The notes beneath the pieces were generated by a model, which worked only from the letters and a program-made list of their open reading frames with translations, made no database searches and had not been told where the DNA came from. The position numbers and the translations under genes were made by a program. Below are positions 8,686-20,500 of a stretch of 64,000 nucleotides of DNA, piece by piece. This DNA is from Pseudomonas putida. GTDB taxonomy: Bacteria; Pseudomonadota; Gammaproteobacteria; Pseudomonadales; Pseudomonadaceae. Within the stretch, counting starts at the first letter, position 1; every line of letters begins with the position of its first letter. The stretch is from positions 1,380,501-1,444,500 of the forward strand of contig NZ_CP016634.1 of assembly GCF_002741075.1 (NCBI RefSeq), given 5' to 3'.

Positions 8686-9258
8686 TCAATGGCGATGTTG
8701 GCGGGTGACCCCGGCGTCGTAATGGCTGACCACCTGCTGCCAGCCGGCCGCGATCAGTGCGGCCTGGCCCAGGTCGTCCGGTGCCAGGGCGCTGCGGTCG
8801 CGGCGCAGCCAGACATCCGGCTGCTGGTCGCCATCGCCTGCAGGCAGGACCAACAGGAAGCTGCCGGCCACCTGCGCATCCTGGCTACGGCCCAGGTAGG
8901 CACCGCTAGGCAGCCATTGCCATTGGTGGCCGCCACGGCGCTGGCTGCTGGCGTCGGTCACGAAGGGCGGCACGCCTTCCTCGGCCAGGGCCGCGACGTC
9001 CGGAGGCTGGCCGTTTTCCTCGCGCAACAGGGCGATGTCCTCGGCCGCCACCCACAAATCGGTGTACAGGCCCTGTTCGGCGGCGGTGAGGTCGCGGCGG
9101 GCATCGATCTGGTGGGCGGCGATGGCCACCTCGTCCTCGCGCTCACCGCGCAGCACCACCACCGTGGTGGCCAGGGCGAGGATCAGCAAGGCTGTCAGCA
9201 GCACGTACAAGGTCTCGTGCCCGGCACCGGCCGGGCGAACCACCTGGGCCCGGCTCAT
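8686..9258 (-). CDS. fpvK: FpvK-like membrane-anchored protein (DUF6162)
   Basis: A 190-residue protein with one N-terminal membrane helix (VLLTALLILALATTVVVL, about residues 19-36) and a soluble domain that should face the periplasm. No enzyme motif is visible. Size, topology and position match FpvK of the P. aeruginosa fpvGHJK set. That set assists the FpvG reductase in removing iron from ferripyoverdine, but the exact role of FpvK is not known. The start at 9258 overlaps fpvJ by four bases. Confidence 0.75.
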   Translation of the reverse strand: MSRAQVVRPAGAGHETLYVLLTALLILALATTVVVLRGEREDEVAIAAHQIDARRDLTAAEQGLYTDLWVAAEDIALLREENGQPPDVAALAEEGVPPFVTDASSQRRGGHQWQWLPSGAYLGRSQDAQVAGSFLLVLPAGDGDQQPDVWLRRDRSALAPDDLGQAALIAAGWQQVVSHYDAGVTRQHRH

Positions 9259-9575
9259 GGCGCGCCTATGTCGGCATGGTCGACTTCCACCACATGGCCT
9301 GGGCCTGCGTCGAACAGTACGTAGAACTCGCCATCGGGGCGTTTGAAGGTGAGGGTGGAATCCTCGCCGAGCTTGCTGGCGAGCAGCACCTGCTCGTCAT
9401 AGCCGATCACGTCCAAGGTCACGCCGGGTGCGCCGCTGCCGTCGGAGAAACCGCCCTTGCAGGTGATCTGATCGCTACCCGATTCGCTGCATTCGCACAT
9501 TGGGTTGTGGGCCAGCGCAGGCAGTGCGACGCCCAGCAGCAGGGGCAGGGCGAGGGCGCCCATCCAGTGTTTCAT
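9255..9575 (-). CDS. fpvJ: FpvJ-like small periplasmic protein
   Basis: A 106-residue protein with a signal peptide (MKHWMGALALPLLLGVALPALA) followed by HNPMCECSESG, a His/Cys-rich stretch that could bind metal, and a small domain rich in beta strands. The signal peptide and the ribosome-binding site AGGAGG upstream of ATG 9575 fix the start; a longer frame in this register is a shadow of fpvH. It corresponds by order and size to FpvJ, which with FpvH helps iron reduction and release from ferripyoverdine in P. aeruginosa. The visible cysteines make a role in handling the released iron plausible, which is inference. Confidence 0.78.
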   Translation of the reverse strand: MKHWMGALALPLLLGVALPALAHNPMCECSESGSDQITCKGGFSDGSGAPGVTLDVIGYDEQVLLASKLGEDSTLTFKRPDGEFYVLFDAGPGHVVEVDHADIGAP

Positions 9576-10108
9576 TGCTTGCCTCCTTGTTTCTCGAGCC
9601 AGGCCACGGTGGCCGGTGATGCCTTGGCCAGGGGGATCGAGGCCTGGTGCATCTGCCCGTCCCAGCCTTCGAAGGTGAGCCACAGCTCGGCGTCTGGCCG
9701 GGTCTTTTGCGGGATGTTGACCTCGCCGGTCATGCGATAGGGCGTGCCGAAGAACAGCGCACCGGCCGCGCGCAGGCTGCGCGGCTTGCCCACGCGCAGG
9801 TACACCGCCTTGACGTCGGTGCATTGCTCGCACAGGGCGATCTTGAACTGCTTGAAATAGCCCGCCGGGCCGTCCGAGCGCGGCGCCTCGTCGAAGCGCT
9901 CGGCCAGGCGCACGCTCCACGGGCCGGCTTTCAGTTCGCCCAGTTCACGTTCGCCCAGACCGATTTCGCCACGGTCCATCGAGGCTTCGTGCAGGTACTT
10001 GGGCATCAGCCCAAGAGGGATCAGCACCAGCAGGATGTTCAGGTGGAAGCGCCACTTCAGCCACAGGCGTTTGGGGGCAGACGGGGATGGGGGGATCTGC
10101 TTGCTCAC
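9572..10108 (-). CDS. fpvH: FpvH-like membrane-anchored protein
   Basis: A 178-residue protein with a basic start, one membrane helix (FHLNILLVLIPLGLMP, residues 22-37) and a periplasmic domain. Two cysteines in ALCEQCTD form a C-x-x-C near residue 95, which could be redox active or bind metal. It overlaps fpvG and fpvJ by four bases on either side, so it belongs to the same transcript. FpvH of P. aeruginosa works next to the FpvG reductase. This protein is sometimes annotated under an unrelated cofactor-binding name, for which no motif is visible here. Confidence 0.78.
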   Translation of the reverse strand: MSKQIPPSPSAPKRLWLKWRFHLNILLVLIPLGLMPKYLHEASMDRGEIGLGERELGELKAGPWSVRLAERFDEAPRSDGPAGYFKQFKIALCEQCTDVKAVYLRVGKPRSLRAAGALFFGTPYRMTGEVNIPQKTRPDAELWLTFEGWDGQMHQASIPLAKASPATVAWLEKQGGKQ

Positions 10109-11277
10109 AGGCTGGCCTCCGACGCGGTTGCCGCGCGTACTCGGGGCTGGCGCTTGAGCGCGGCGGCGGTGGCCTGGGCGGTGCGTTTGGTCCAGATCAA
10201 TAGGCCGCTGAGCACCATCAACGTCAGGATCAGGCCGAAGAAGGCCCAGATCAGCTTGACCCAGAGACCACCGAAGTCACCGGTGTGCAGCGGGCGCATG
10301 GACTCGGTGACGAACTCCAGGGCCGAGCGGTCCGCGACCATGAACGAGGCCTCGACCTTGCTGTTGTAGGGGTTGACGTTGACCGTCTCGAACATCAGCG
10401 GGTACCAGCCACGCCCGCCCATGTAGTAGTGGCTGTAGGCATTGCCCGGTAGGGTGATGAAGGTCACCTCGAAGCCTGGGAAGCGAGCGCTGGCGGCGCG
10501 TTCGGCGTCGTCCAGGCTGATCGGCGTCGGCGCCTGGCCATCGGCGGTGCGCGGCACGTCCTCGCGGGCGATGGCCGGCACGATCGGCTCGCTGGAAATC
10601 GTCACGTGGTTGTCGGCCAGCGTCGCCTGGATCAAGAACCACGTCCCGGTGATGGAGATGGTGGCGATGAACCAGATCGACCAGACCCCACTCAGGCGGT
10701 GCAGGTCGCCCCAGAAGATCCGCGAACCGTGGCCCAGGCGCGGCAGCTTGAAAAAGCCTTTCCAGAAGCGCTTGTACACCACCAGCCCCGTGACCAGCGA
10801 GGCGAGCATCGGCAGCCCCAGCAGCGACACCAGGTACCAGCCCCAGCTGTAGCCATGGGTGAACGGCACCAGCCACCAGCCGTGCAGGGCCCGGGTGAAG
10901 GCCTCGAAATCGAAGGTCGGGCTCTTGCCCTGGATCGCCCCGGTGTAGGGGTTCACGTACAGGATCGGTGAGGTGCCGTCGGGATAGGTGACGCTGGCGG
11001 TGAGGGCGAAATGCGCTTCGCCTGGCTTGCTGATGTAGTTCACTGCGATGCCGGGGTCGGCCTGGTGGATGGCGTCGAGCACTTGCTGATAGCTGAGCGC
11101 TTGGGCGTCATCGTGAGGTTTGCTGGCGCGTACGTCCGGGTTGGCCAGCCAGACGATCTCCTGGCTGAGCACGGCCAGGGTGCCGGTCACGCAGACGATC
11201 AGCACGAAGAACCAGATGGGCAGCGCCAGCCAGCTGTGCACCAGGAACCAGGTTTTGGAGCGGGACTTTTTCGACAT
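10105..11277 (-). CDS. fpvG: FpvG-like PepSY-type inner-membrane reductase
   Basis: A 390-residue protein with four clear hydrophobic segments in the PepSY-TM arrangement: about residues 12-35, 143-166, 195-215 and 338-362. A periplasmic PepSY domain lies between the first and second. His residues near the membrane helices (HSW, HGYSW, LHRLSG, LHTGDFGG) are typical of this group and could hold a redox cofactor. In P. aeruginosa FpvG reduces iron(III) bound to pyoverdine, so the siderophore can be recycled. It is the first gene of the minus-strand fpvGHJKCDEF operon and is transcribed away from the peptide synthetase operon, with a 257-bp shared control region. Confidence 0.85.
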   Translation of the reverse strand: MSKKSRSKTWFLVHSWLALPIWFFVLIVCVTGTLAVLSQEIVWLANPDVRASKPHDDAQALSYQQVLDAIHQADPGIAVNYISKPGEAHFALTASVTYPDGTSPILYVNPYTGAIQGKSPTFDFEAFTRALHGWWLVPFTHGYSWGWYLVSLLGLPMLASLVTGLVVYKRFWKGFFKLPRLGHGSRIFWGDLHRLSGVWSIWFIATISITGTWFLIQATLADNHVTISSEPIVPAIAREDVPRTADGQAPTPISLDDAERAASARFPGFEVTFITLPGNAYSHYYMGGRGWYPLMFETVNVNPYNSKVEASFMVADRSALEFVTESMRPLHTGDFGGLWVKLIWAFFGLILTLMVLSGLLIWTKRTAQATAAALKRQPRVRAATASEASL

Positions 11278-11355
11278 GAATACCGGTCTTGTTGTGCAAA
11301 TGAAGCGCGGTGCGATGCCGGCGGCCGCAAGGCGGCCCCATTAGCAACTGAATCG

Positions 11356-11379
11356 CATTCGTTTCCTATAAGACGAATG
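11356..11379. promoter_or_regulatory. Inverted repeat in the fpvG/synthetase intergenic region
   Basis: CATTCGT and ACGAATG flank a 10-bp spacer, about 80 bp upstream of fpvG. It could be an operator or a hairpin in the fpvG leader. No regulator can be named from sequence. Confidence 0.35.
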
Positions 11380-11399
11380 AGCGGCAAAAACCTGAGGGG

Positions 11400-11418
11400 G
11401 CAAATGCAAATAAATATT
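11400..11418. promoter_or_regulatory. Candidate Fur box, fpvG side
   Basis: GCAAATGCAAATAAATATT matches the 19-bp Fur consensus at 12 of 19 positions by hand count. No PvdS box was found on the minus strand between fpvG and the synthetase gene, so direct Fur control of fpvG is an attractive but unproven reading. Confidence 0.35.
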
Positions 11419-11452
11419 TCAAAGGCCCTGGGGCGCGGCATTGCGCCGTGCC

Positions 11453-11476
11453 TAAATCCTCCGAATTGAGTTTCGT
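11453..11476 (+). promoter_or_regulatory. PvdS (iron-starvation sigma) promoter of the synthetase operon
   Basis: TAAAT at 11453, exactly 16 bases, then CGT at 11474-11476, with the usual CC before TAAAT. This is the iron-starvation box recognised by PvdS. It lies 59 bp upstream of the first synthetase ATG. Confidence 0.9.
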
Positions 11477-11534
11477 TCCTAACTGCATGCGAGTGCCCAG
11501 GCACTACGAATGACCCTTTAGGAAGACGCCCAGC

Positions 11535-14500
11535 ATGAAACCCGAAGACGCCGAGAAGCTTGCCCGCCGCTTTATTGCCCTGCCGCTGGACAAGCGCCGG
11601 CTGTTTCTCCAGGCCCTGGCCCGCGAAGGCGTCGAGTTCTCGCTGCTGCCCATTCCTGCCGGGGTCGAGGGCATCGGTTGTGCGCAGCCGTCCTATGCCC
11701 AGCAGCGCATGGGCCTTCTGTGGTTGCTCGATCCCCAGGGCGCGGCCTACAACCTGCCGGGGGCGGTGCGCCTGCAAGGGGCGCTGGAGCTGAGCGCGCT
11801 GAGTGCAGCGTTCGAAGCACTGGTGGCGCGCCATGAGCCGCTGCGCACGTTGTTCCGCCTGGAAGAGGGCGTCTGGTACCCCAGCGTCCAGGCGCCAGGG
11901 CCGCTGGCGTTGGTGCGGCACGACTTCGCCGGCAAAGCCGAGCGCGAGTGCTTGCTGCACGACTGCGCCCGGGAGCAGGCGGGCCTGCCGTTCGACCTGC
12001 AGGCCGGGCCCCTGCTGCGGGTGTGCCTGGTGCGCATGGCCGAGGATGAACATGTGTTGCTGCTCACCCTGCACCACATCGTCGCCGACGGCTGGTCGAT
12101 GAACGTGCTAATCGAGGAGTTCAGCCGCCTGTATGCCCAGTGCGTGGCTGGCCAGGTGCCACAACTGCCGCCGTTGCCGATCCAGTACACCGATTACGCC
12201 CTCTGGCAGCGCAGCTGGCTGGAGGCGGGCGAGTTGCAGCGTCAGTTGGACTACTGGACCGCCCAGTTGGGTGATGAGCAGCCGGTGCTGGAGCTGCCGA
12301 CCGACTTCGCCCGACCAGTCACGCCGAGCTATCGCGGCGTGCGCCTGGAGTTCGCCATCGATCCGGCGCTGTCCGCGGGCCTGCGCGCACTGGCCCAGCA
12401 GCAGGGCGTGACCCTGTTCATGGTGCTGTTGGCCTCGTTCCAGGCCCTGTTGCACCGCTATACCGGCCAGCAGGACATCCGCGTCGGCGTGCCGGTCGCC
12501 GGGCGTGGCAAGGCCGAGACCGAAGGCCTGATCGGTTTGTTCGTCAACACCCAGGTGCTGCGTGCCCAGCCGCGCGGTGATCAGTCGTTCAGCGCGCTGC
12601 TGGCCGAAGTCCGCGCGGCTGTGCTGGGTGCCCAGGCGCACCAGGAGCTGCCGTTCGAGCGCTTGGTCCATGCCTTGCAGCCTTCGCGCGATACCACCCA
12701 TTCCCCGCTGTTCCAGGTGCTCTACAACCATCAGCCGCACGTCGCCGATCTTGAGCAACTGCACATCGCTGACGGGCTCAGGGCCTCGCGCCTGGAACTG
12801 GGCGGGCGCACCACCCAGTTCGACCTGGCCCTGGACACCCTGGAGCGGTCCGGCACCCTGCATGCGGCGTTGACCTACGCCTGCGATCTGTTCGAGCAGG
12901 CCAGCATCGAACGCCTACGCGAACACTGGCTGAACCTGCTGCACGGCATTGTCCAGGCGCCCGAGGCACGCCTGGGCGAGCTGCCGATGCTTGGCGCTGG
13001 CGAACGTGAACGCATGCTGCACGGCTGGAACGCCACCGCCCAGCAGTACCCAGGCGGCCCCTGCGTGCAGCGCCTGATCGAGGCCCAGGCCCAGCGCACG
13101 CCAGACGCCCCGGCCCTGGCCTTTGGCAACGCGCAATTGAGCTATGCCGAATTGAACGCCCGAGCCAACCGCCTGGCCCATCGCCTGATCGAAGCCGGTG
13201 TCGGCCCTGAGGTACTGGTGGGCATCGCCGTGGAGCGTTCGTTGGAAATGGTGGTCGCCCTGCTGGCGACCCTCAAGGCCGGTGGCGCCTACGTACCACT
13301 GGACCCGGATTACCCGGCCGAGCGTCTGGCCTACATGCTCGAAGACAGCGGTGTGGGCTTGTTGTTGACCCAGACCGCCCTACGGGCGCGCCTGCCGCTG
13401 AGCGCCGAACTGAGTACCCTGTGCCTGGACGATGCCGCCGCCGACTGCGCCGGCTACCCGCACAGTGACCCGGTGTGCCGGGTGAGCGGCCACAGCCTGG
13501 CCTACGTGATCTACACCTCCGGCTCCACCGGCCGCCCCAAAGGGGCTGGCAACAGTCATCAGGCCCTGTTCAACCGCCTGGCCTGGATGCAGCAGGCCTA
13601 CCGGCTGGAGGCCTGCGACAGCGTGTTGCAGAAGACGCCGTTCAGCTTCGATGTGTCGGTATGGGAGTTCTTCTGGCCGCTGATGGTCGGTGCGCGCCTG
13701 GTGGTGGCCCCGCCCGGTGCCCACCGCGACCCGGCGCAGCTGATCCAGGTCATCACCGAGCAGGGCATCAGCACCTTGCACTTCGTGCCTTCGATGCTCC
13801 AGGCCTTCATCCATGAGCCGGGTGTGCAGGCGTGCACGAGCCTGCGACGCATCGTCTGCAGCGGCGAGGCGCTGCCGGCCGAGGCCCAGGCCCAGGTCTT
13901 CGCCCGCTTGCCTGGCGCGGGTCTGTACAACCTCTATGGCCCCACCGAGGCGGCCATCGACGTGACCCACTGGACCTGCGTCGAAGATGGCCGTCACAGC
14001 GTGCCGATCGGCCAGCCCATCGCCAACCTGCGCACTCACATTCTCGATGCCGAGCTCAACCCGGTGCCGCCTGGCGCTGCCGGGGAGCTGTACCTGGGTG
14101 GTGTGGGCCTGGCACGCGGCTATCACCGCCGCCCGGCGCTGACCGCCGAGCGCTTCGTGGCCGACCCGTTCGGCTCCGGCGAGCGCCTGTACCGCACCGG
14201 CGACCTGGCGCGCTACCGTGAGGATGGTGTGATCGACTACCTGGGGCGCCTGGATCACCAGGTGAAGCTGCGTGGCCTGCGCATCGAGCTGGGCGAGATC
14301 GAGGCGGGCCTTTTGGCCCACCCGGTCGTCAAGGAGGCGGTGGTGCTGGCCCAGGACAACAAGCTGTTGGTCGCCTACCTGGTGCCGTCGGCGCCGGTGG
14401 CCGACAGCGCCGCGTTTCAGGCGCAGCTGCGGGCTCACCTGCAACTGAGCCTGCCGGTGTTCATGGTGCCGGAGTGTTTCATGCTCCTGGAGCGCCTGCC

Positions 14501-17500
14501 TGTCACCGCCAACGGCAAGCTCGACCGCAAGGCCTTGCCCCGCGCCGGCGCGGTGCGCCAGCAGCACGAGGCGCCGCACAGCGAACGCCAGCGCGCCCTG
14601 GCGCAGATCTGGCAGCAACTGCTTGGCGTCGAGCAGGTCGGGCTGGACGATAACTTCTTCGCCCTGGGCGGCGATTCGATCATCGCCATCCAGGTGGTCA
14701 GCCGCGCCCGCCAGGCCGGCCTGCGCCTGAGCCCCGCCGATGTGTTCAAGCACCAGACCCTGCGCGACCTGGCGCAGGCCGTGGAGCAGGCGCCGCTGTT
14801 GCAGATCGAACAGGGGCCGCTGCAGGGTGAGGTGGTGCTGACGCCCATCCAGCACTGGTTTTTCGAGCAGGCGATCCCGGCGCGTCAGCACTGGAACCAG
14901 GGCCTGCTGCTGACCCCGCGCGAGCCCTTGCATGCCGAGCGCCTGGAAGCGGCCCTCACGCGCCTGGTGCAGCAACACGACGCCTTGCGCCTGCGTTATC
15001 GTCAAGCGCCCAGCGGCTGGCAGCAGACCCACGCCGAGTCCGCGCCTGTGCAGCTGTGGCAACGTCAGGCAGATTCGGCCCAGGCTTTGCGCGCCCTGTG
15101 CGACCAAGCCCAGGCCAGCCTGGACCTCGCTGAAGGCCCGCTGCTGCGCGCGATGCTGGTGCAGATGGCCGATGGCAGCCAGCGCCTGTTGCTGGTGGCC
15201 CATCACCTGGTGGTGGATGGGGTCTCCTGGCGCGTGCTGTTGGAAGACCTGCAACAGGCCTACCGTCAGCAGCCCTTGCCGGCCAAGACCAGCGGCTACC
15301 AGCACTGGGCCGCGCGTCTGGGCGATTACTTGCCCCGGGCCCGCCAGCAACTGCCGTTCTGGCTGGCGCAGCGCGCCAGTGCGCCATTGCCGCAGGACAA
15401 CCCAAGCGGGCGCCAGGTCAACGCCAGCGCCGCCACGCTGACCTGGCGCCTGAGCGCCGAGCGCACCCGCCAACTGCTGCAGCGCGCAGGCCAGGCCTAC
15501 CGCACCCAGGTCAACGACCTGCTGCTGACCGCCCTGGCCCAGGCCGCGGGTGACTGGAGCGGGCAGTCGGACTGTCTGGTGCTGCTCGAAGGCCATGGCC
15601 GCGAAGCACTGTTCGATGACATAGACCTCAGCCGCACCGTGGGCTGGCTCACCAGCCTGTTCCCGGTGCGTTTGAGTGCCGCGCCAACGCCTGGCGAGGC
15701 GATCAAGGCCGTCAAAGAACAGTTGCGCGCAGTGCCAGACAAAGGCGTCGGCTATGGCGTGCTGCGTTACCTGGACCCCGACGCTGGCGCACCACTGGCG
15801 GCCCTGGCGCCGTCGGGCATCCTGTTCAACTACCTGGGCCAGTTCGACCAGCAGTTCGGCGACGACGCGCTGTTCGCCCCGGCCCGCGAAGGCAGCGGTC
15901 AGGCCCAGGACCCGCTGGCACCACTGGCCAGCGCCCTGAGCCTGGAAGGGCAGGTGTACGAAGGGCAGCTGGTGCTGGAGTGGCGCTACTGCCGCGAAAG
16001 CTTCGATGCCGCCACCGTAGAGGGCCTGACCGAGGGCTATGGCCAGGCCCTGGAAGCCTTGATCGACCATTGCCTGGCCCCCGGCGCCCTTGGCGTGACC
16101 CCTTCGGACTTCCCCCTGGCACGGCTGAGCCAGGCGCAACTCGATGGTCTGGCCCTGGACTGGGCCCAAATCGACAACGTGCTGCCGCTCTCGCCGCTGC
16201 AGCAGGGCATGCTCTTCCATAGCCTCTACGAGCCCCAGGCCGGCGCGTACATCAACCAGTTGCAAGTGCATATCGAGGGCCTGGATGTGGCGCGCTTCGC
16301 CGCCAGCTGGCAGGCCGCATTCGCCCGTCACGACGTGCTGCGCAGCCAGTACCACTGGGAAACCCTGGCGCAGCCGGTGCAGTCGATTGCTCGCGAGGTG
16401 GCGTTGCCTCTGCAAGTGCTGCCGGGCGATGGCGCGGATCTCAAGGGCATTGCCGATCAGGAGCGCGCCCGCGGCTTCGCCCTGGACCGCGCACCGTTGC
16501 TGCGCCTGGTGCTGGTGCACCTGGGCGGTGAGCGCTACCAGTTGATCTACACCAGCCACCACATCCTCATGGACGGCTGGAGCAATGCCCAGTTGCTGGG
16601 CGAGGTGTTGCAGCGCTATGCCGGCGGCCAACCGCCGGCCAGTGCGGCGTCGTACGCCGATTACCTGGCCTGGCTGCAACGGCGCGACCACGCGCTGGAC
16701 GAGGCCTTCTGGCGCGACCAGCTTCAGGCCCTCGAAGCGCCGACCCTGCTGGGCGACGCGCTGCCCCGGGAGGCGGACGAAGTCGGCTACGGCGAGCTGG
16801 TCCATGGCCTGGACGAGGCCTTCAGCCAGCGCCTGGCTGCGTTTGCCCGCGCCCATCAGGTGACCGTCAGCGTGGTGTTCCAGGCGGCCTGGGCGTTGCT
16901 GCTGCAGCGTTACTGCAATCAGACGTCGGTGGCCTTCGGCGCCACCGTGGCCGGGCGCCCGGCGCAGTTGCCGGGTATCGAGCAGCAGGTCGGGCTGTTC
17001 ATCAACACCTTGCCGGTGATCTGCGCGCCGCGTGCGACCCAGCGTGTGGACGCCTGGCTGGCCGAGGTGCAGGCGCTGAACCTGCAATTGCGCGAGCACG
17101 AGCACACGTCGTTGGTGGACATCCAGCGCTGGGCCGGCCAGCAGGGGGCAGTGTTCGACAGCTTGCTGGTGTTCGAGAACTTCCCCGTGGCCGAGGTGCT
17201 GCGCCAGGGCGCGCCGGGCGGCTTGCGGTTCTCGCAGGTCAGCAACGTCGAGCAGACCAGCTACCCACTGACCCTGGGCATCGAACAGCACCGGAGCCTG
17301 GTGCTGACCTTCAGCCATGACCGCGCCCGCCTCGGCAGCGGCCAGGTGGCGCAGTTGCGCGATGCCTTGGTGCAACTGCTTGCGCAGTTCGTCGAGGCAC
17401 CCGAGCAGCCCCTGGCCAGCCTGAGCCTGCTCGATATCCAGCGCCAGGCCGAGCGCCTGGCGCTGGGCGGGCAGCCGCAGCTGGCGCTGGACAGCCCGTT

Positions 17501-20500
17501 GCTGGTGCACCAGCGCTTCGAGCGCCAGGTAGCGCGCACCCCGCAGGCGCTGGCGCTGATCGCTGGCGAGCAGCGCTGGACCTACGCCCAGCTCAATGCC
17601 CAGGCCAACCGCCTGGCCCACCGCCTGCGTGAATGCGGCGTCGGCCCTGGGCAGCGCGTGGGGCTGTCGGTGCGGCGCGGGCCGCTGATGATCGCCAGCC
17701 TCTTGGCGGTGCTCAAGGCGGGCGCCGCCTATGTGCCGCTGGACCCGGACTACCCGGCCGAGCGCCTAGCCTATATGTGTGATGACAGCGCCTTGAGCCT
17801 GTTGCTGATGCAGCCCGGCCTGCTCCAGGCGCCCGCCGGGCTGCCGTGCCTGCTGCTGGAGGCAGGCGAGGGCTGGCTGGACGGCTACAGCGCGGAAAAC
17901 CCGGTCAACCTGGCCAGTGCCCAAGACCTCGCCTACCTGATCTATACCTCTGGCTCCACCGGCCAGCCCAAGGGCGTGTCGATTGCCCACGCGGCGCTGC
18001 GCGAGTTCTGCGTGATCGCCGCCGACTATTCGCAACTGGTCGCCGAGGACCGGGTGCTGCAGTTCGCGACGTTCAGCTTCGACGGCTTCGTCGAGCAGTG
18101 CTATCCGCCCCTGTGCGTGGGCGCCTGCCTGGTGCTGCGCGGCGATGAGCTGTGGGACACCACGACCCTGTACGAGCAGATCATCGCCCAGGGCATCACC
18201 CTGGCCGATTTGCCGGCGGCGTACTGGTTCCTGCTGGCCCAGGAGTGGGCCGCCAGCGCCCCGCGCGATGCTGGGCGTCTGCGCCAGGTGCACGTGGGCG
18301 GCGAGGCGATGTCCGCCGAGGGCCTGAAGCTGTGGCACGCCGCCGGGCTGGGCCATGTGCGGCTGCTCAACACCTACGGCCCCACCGAGGCCACGGTGGT
18401 GTCGAGTACGCACTTTTGCACCTTGGCCGACGGCGCGGGTGCCATCCCCATCGGCCGCGCCTTGCCGGGCCGGGCGCTGCACATCCTCGACGGCCACGGC
18501 CACCTGGCCCCGGCGGGCCTGGCCGGCGAGCTGTGCATCGCCGGGGGCGCGGGCCTTGCCCGTGACTACCATGGCCGTGCGGCGCTGACCGCCGAGCGCT
18601 TCGTGCCCGACCCGTTCGCCCGCACACCGGGCCAGCGCCTGTATCGCAGCGGTGATCTGGCGCGGGTGCGCGCCGATGGTGTGGTCGAGTACATCGGCCG
18701 GGCCGACCATCAAGTGAAGATCCGCGGCTTCCGGGTCGAGCTGGGCGAGTTGGAGGCGCACCTGCAAGCCTTGCCGATGATCCGCGAAGCGGCGGTGTTG
18801 GTGCACGAGGGCGCTACCGGCAAGCAACTGATCGGCTATGCCGTGCCGACCGAGCCTGCGCACAGCAGCGCCGAGCTGACCCGCGCCGTGCGCCAGGCGC
18901 TCAAGGCCCACCTGCCAGACTACCTGCTGCCGGCCCAGGTGGTGGCTTTGGCAGCGTTGCCGCTCAACCGCAACGGCAAGCTCGACCGCAAGGCCTTGCC
19001 CGCGCCCGAGGCCTTGGTGGCCACTGACCGCGAGCCGCTGCGCGAAGGCCTGGAGCAGCAGCTCGGGCAGATCTGGCAACAGGTGCTGGGCGTCGAGGGC
19101 CTGGGCCGCGAGGACAACTTCTTCGACCTGGGCGGCCACTCGCTGCTGGCCACCCAGATCGTCTCCCAGGTGCGTCGGCAGTTGGGGCGGGCGGTGAGCC
19201 TGCGGGCGCTGTTCGAGCATCCACAGCTGTGCGACTTCGCCGCGCAGGTGCAGGCCAGCGTCGATCAGGCGGTGGCCGCCCGCCCGCCGATGGCGCGTCG
19301 TGCGGGGCAGGGCGAGCAGCCGTTGTCGTTCGCCCAGCAGCGGCTGTGGTTCCTCTGGAGCCTGGAGCCGCACAGTTCGATGTACAACATGCCCGGCGCC
19401 CTGCGCCTGCGCGGCCCGCTCGACCACGACGCCCTGCGCCGCACCTTCGAGGCCTTGCTGACGCGTCATGAGGTGCTGCGCAGCACCTACCACGAGGCGG
19501 CCGGCGGCACCTGGCAACGGCTGCGTGACGACCTGCCGCTGGCGCTGCTTCACCGCGACTTGCGCGGCCTGGCCGACGCCGAGGCCAGTGCCCAGGCGCT
19601 GGCCCGGGAGGAAGTCGCCCAGCCGTTCGACCTGGCCAACGGCCCGCTGCTGCGTGTGCAGGTGCTGCAACTGGCCGATCAGGACCATGTGCTGCTCATG
19701 ACCTTGCACCACATCGTCGCCGACGATGCATCGTTCCGTGTGTTGATCGACGAGTTCGTCAGCCTCTACAGCGCCTTCGTCGCAGGCGAGCGCCCCGCGT
19801 TGCCGGTACCGACCCTGCAGTACGCCGACTTCGCCCGCTGGCAGCGTCAGTGGCTGGAGCAGGGCGGCGAGCTGCAGCGCCAGCTCGCCTGGTGGCAGGC
19901 CCACCTGGGCGAGCATCACGAGGTCCTGGAACTGCCGCAGGACCTGACTGCCGAACCGGGCGAAGCGGGGCAGGGCGCGACCTGCCACTTCACCTTCGAC
20001 CGTGCCCAGAGCGACGCGCTGCGCCAGTTCGCACGGCAACGCCAGCAGTCGCTGTTCAGTGTGCTGCTGGCGGCGTTCAACGTGGTGCTGCAGCAACGCA
20101 CCGGGCAGGCCCGCCTGCGCATCGGCACCGACATCGCCAACCGCAACCACGCCGAGCTTGAGCGCATGGTCGGTTTCTTCGTCAACCAACTGGTGCTGCA
20201 GGTGACGCTCGCGCCGACGATGCCTGCCGAACAGCTGCTCGCGCTGTGTAGCCGGACGCTGATCGAAGCCTCCGAGCACCAGGACCTGCCGTTCGAACGC
20301 CTGGTCGAGGCTCTGCGCCTGCCTCGGCGTAACGGCCGCTCGCCGTTGTTCTCGATCAAGCTGATCCACCAGGAGGGTGTGGGGCGCTTGCCGTCGATGG
20401 GGGCGCTGGAGGTGAGCGACTTCCCCTCCGGGCGCCAGGCGGCCGAGCTGGACCTGGTGGCGGCGTTCTACAACGACGACGAACACCTGCACCTGAGCTT

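Noticed and set aside
13380..17621. A 1413-codon open frame on the minus strand opposite synthetase 1, and others up to 2054 codons opposite synthetase 3
   Set aside because: These are shadows of the GC-rich synthetase genes. Their translations are Gln-, Leu-, Arg- and His-rich without domains, while the plus strand carries unmistakable domain motifs.
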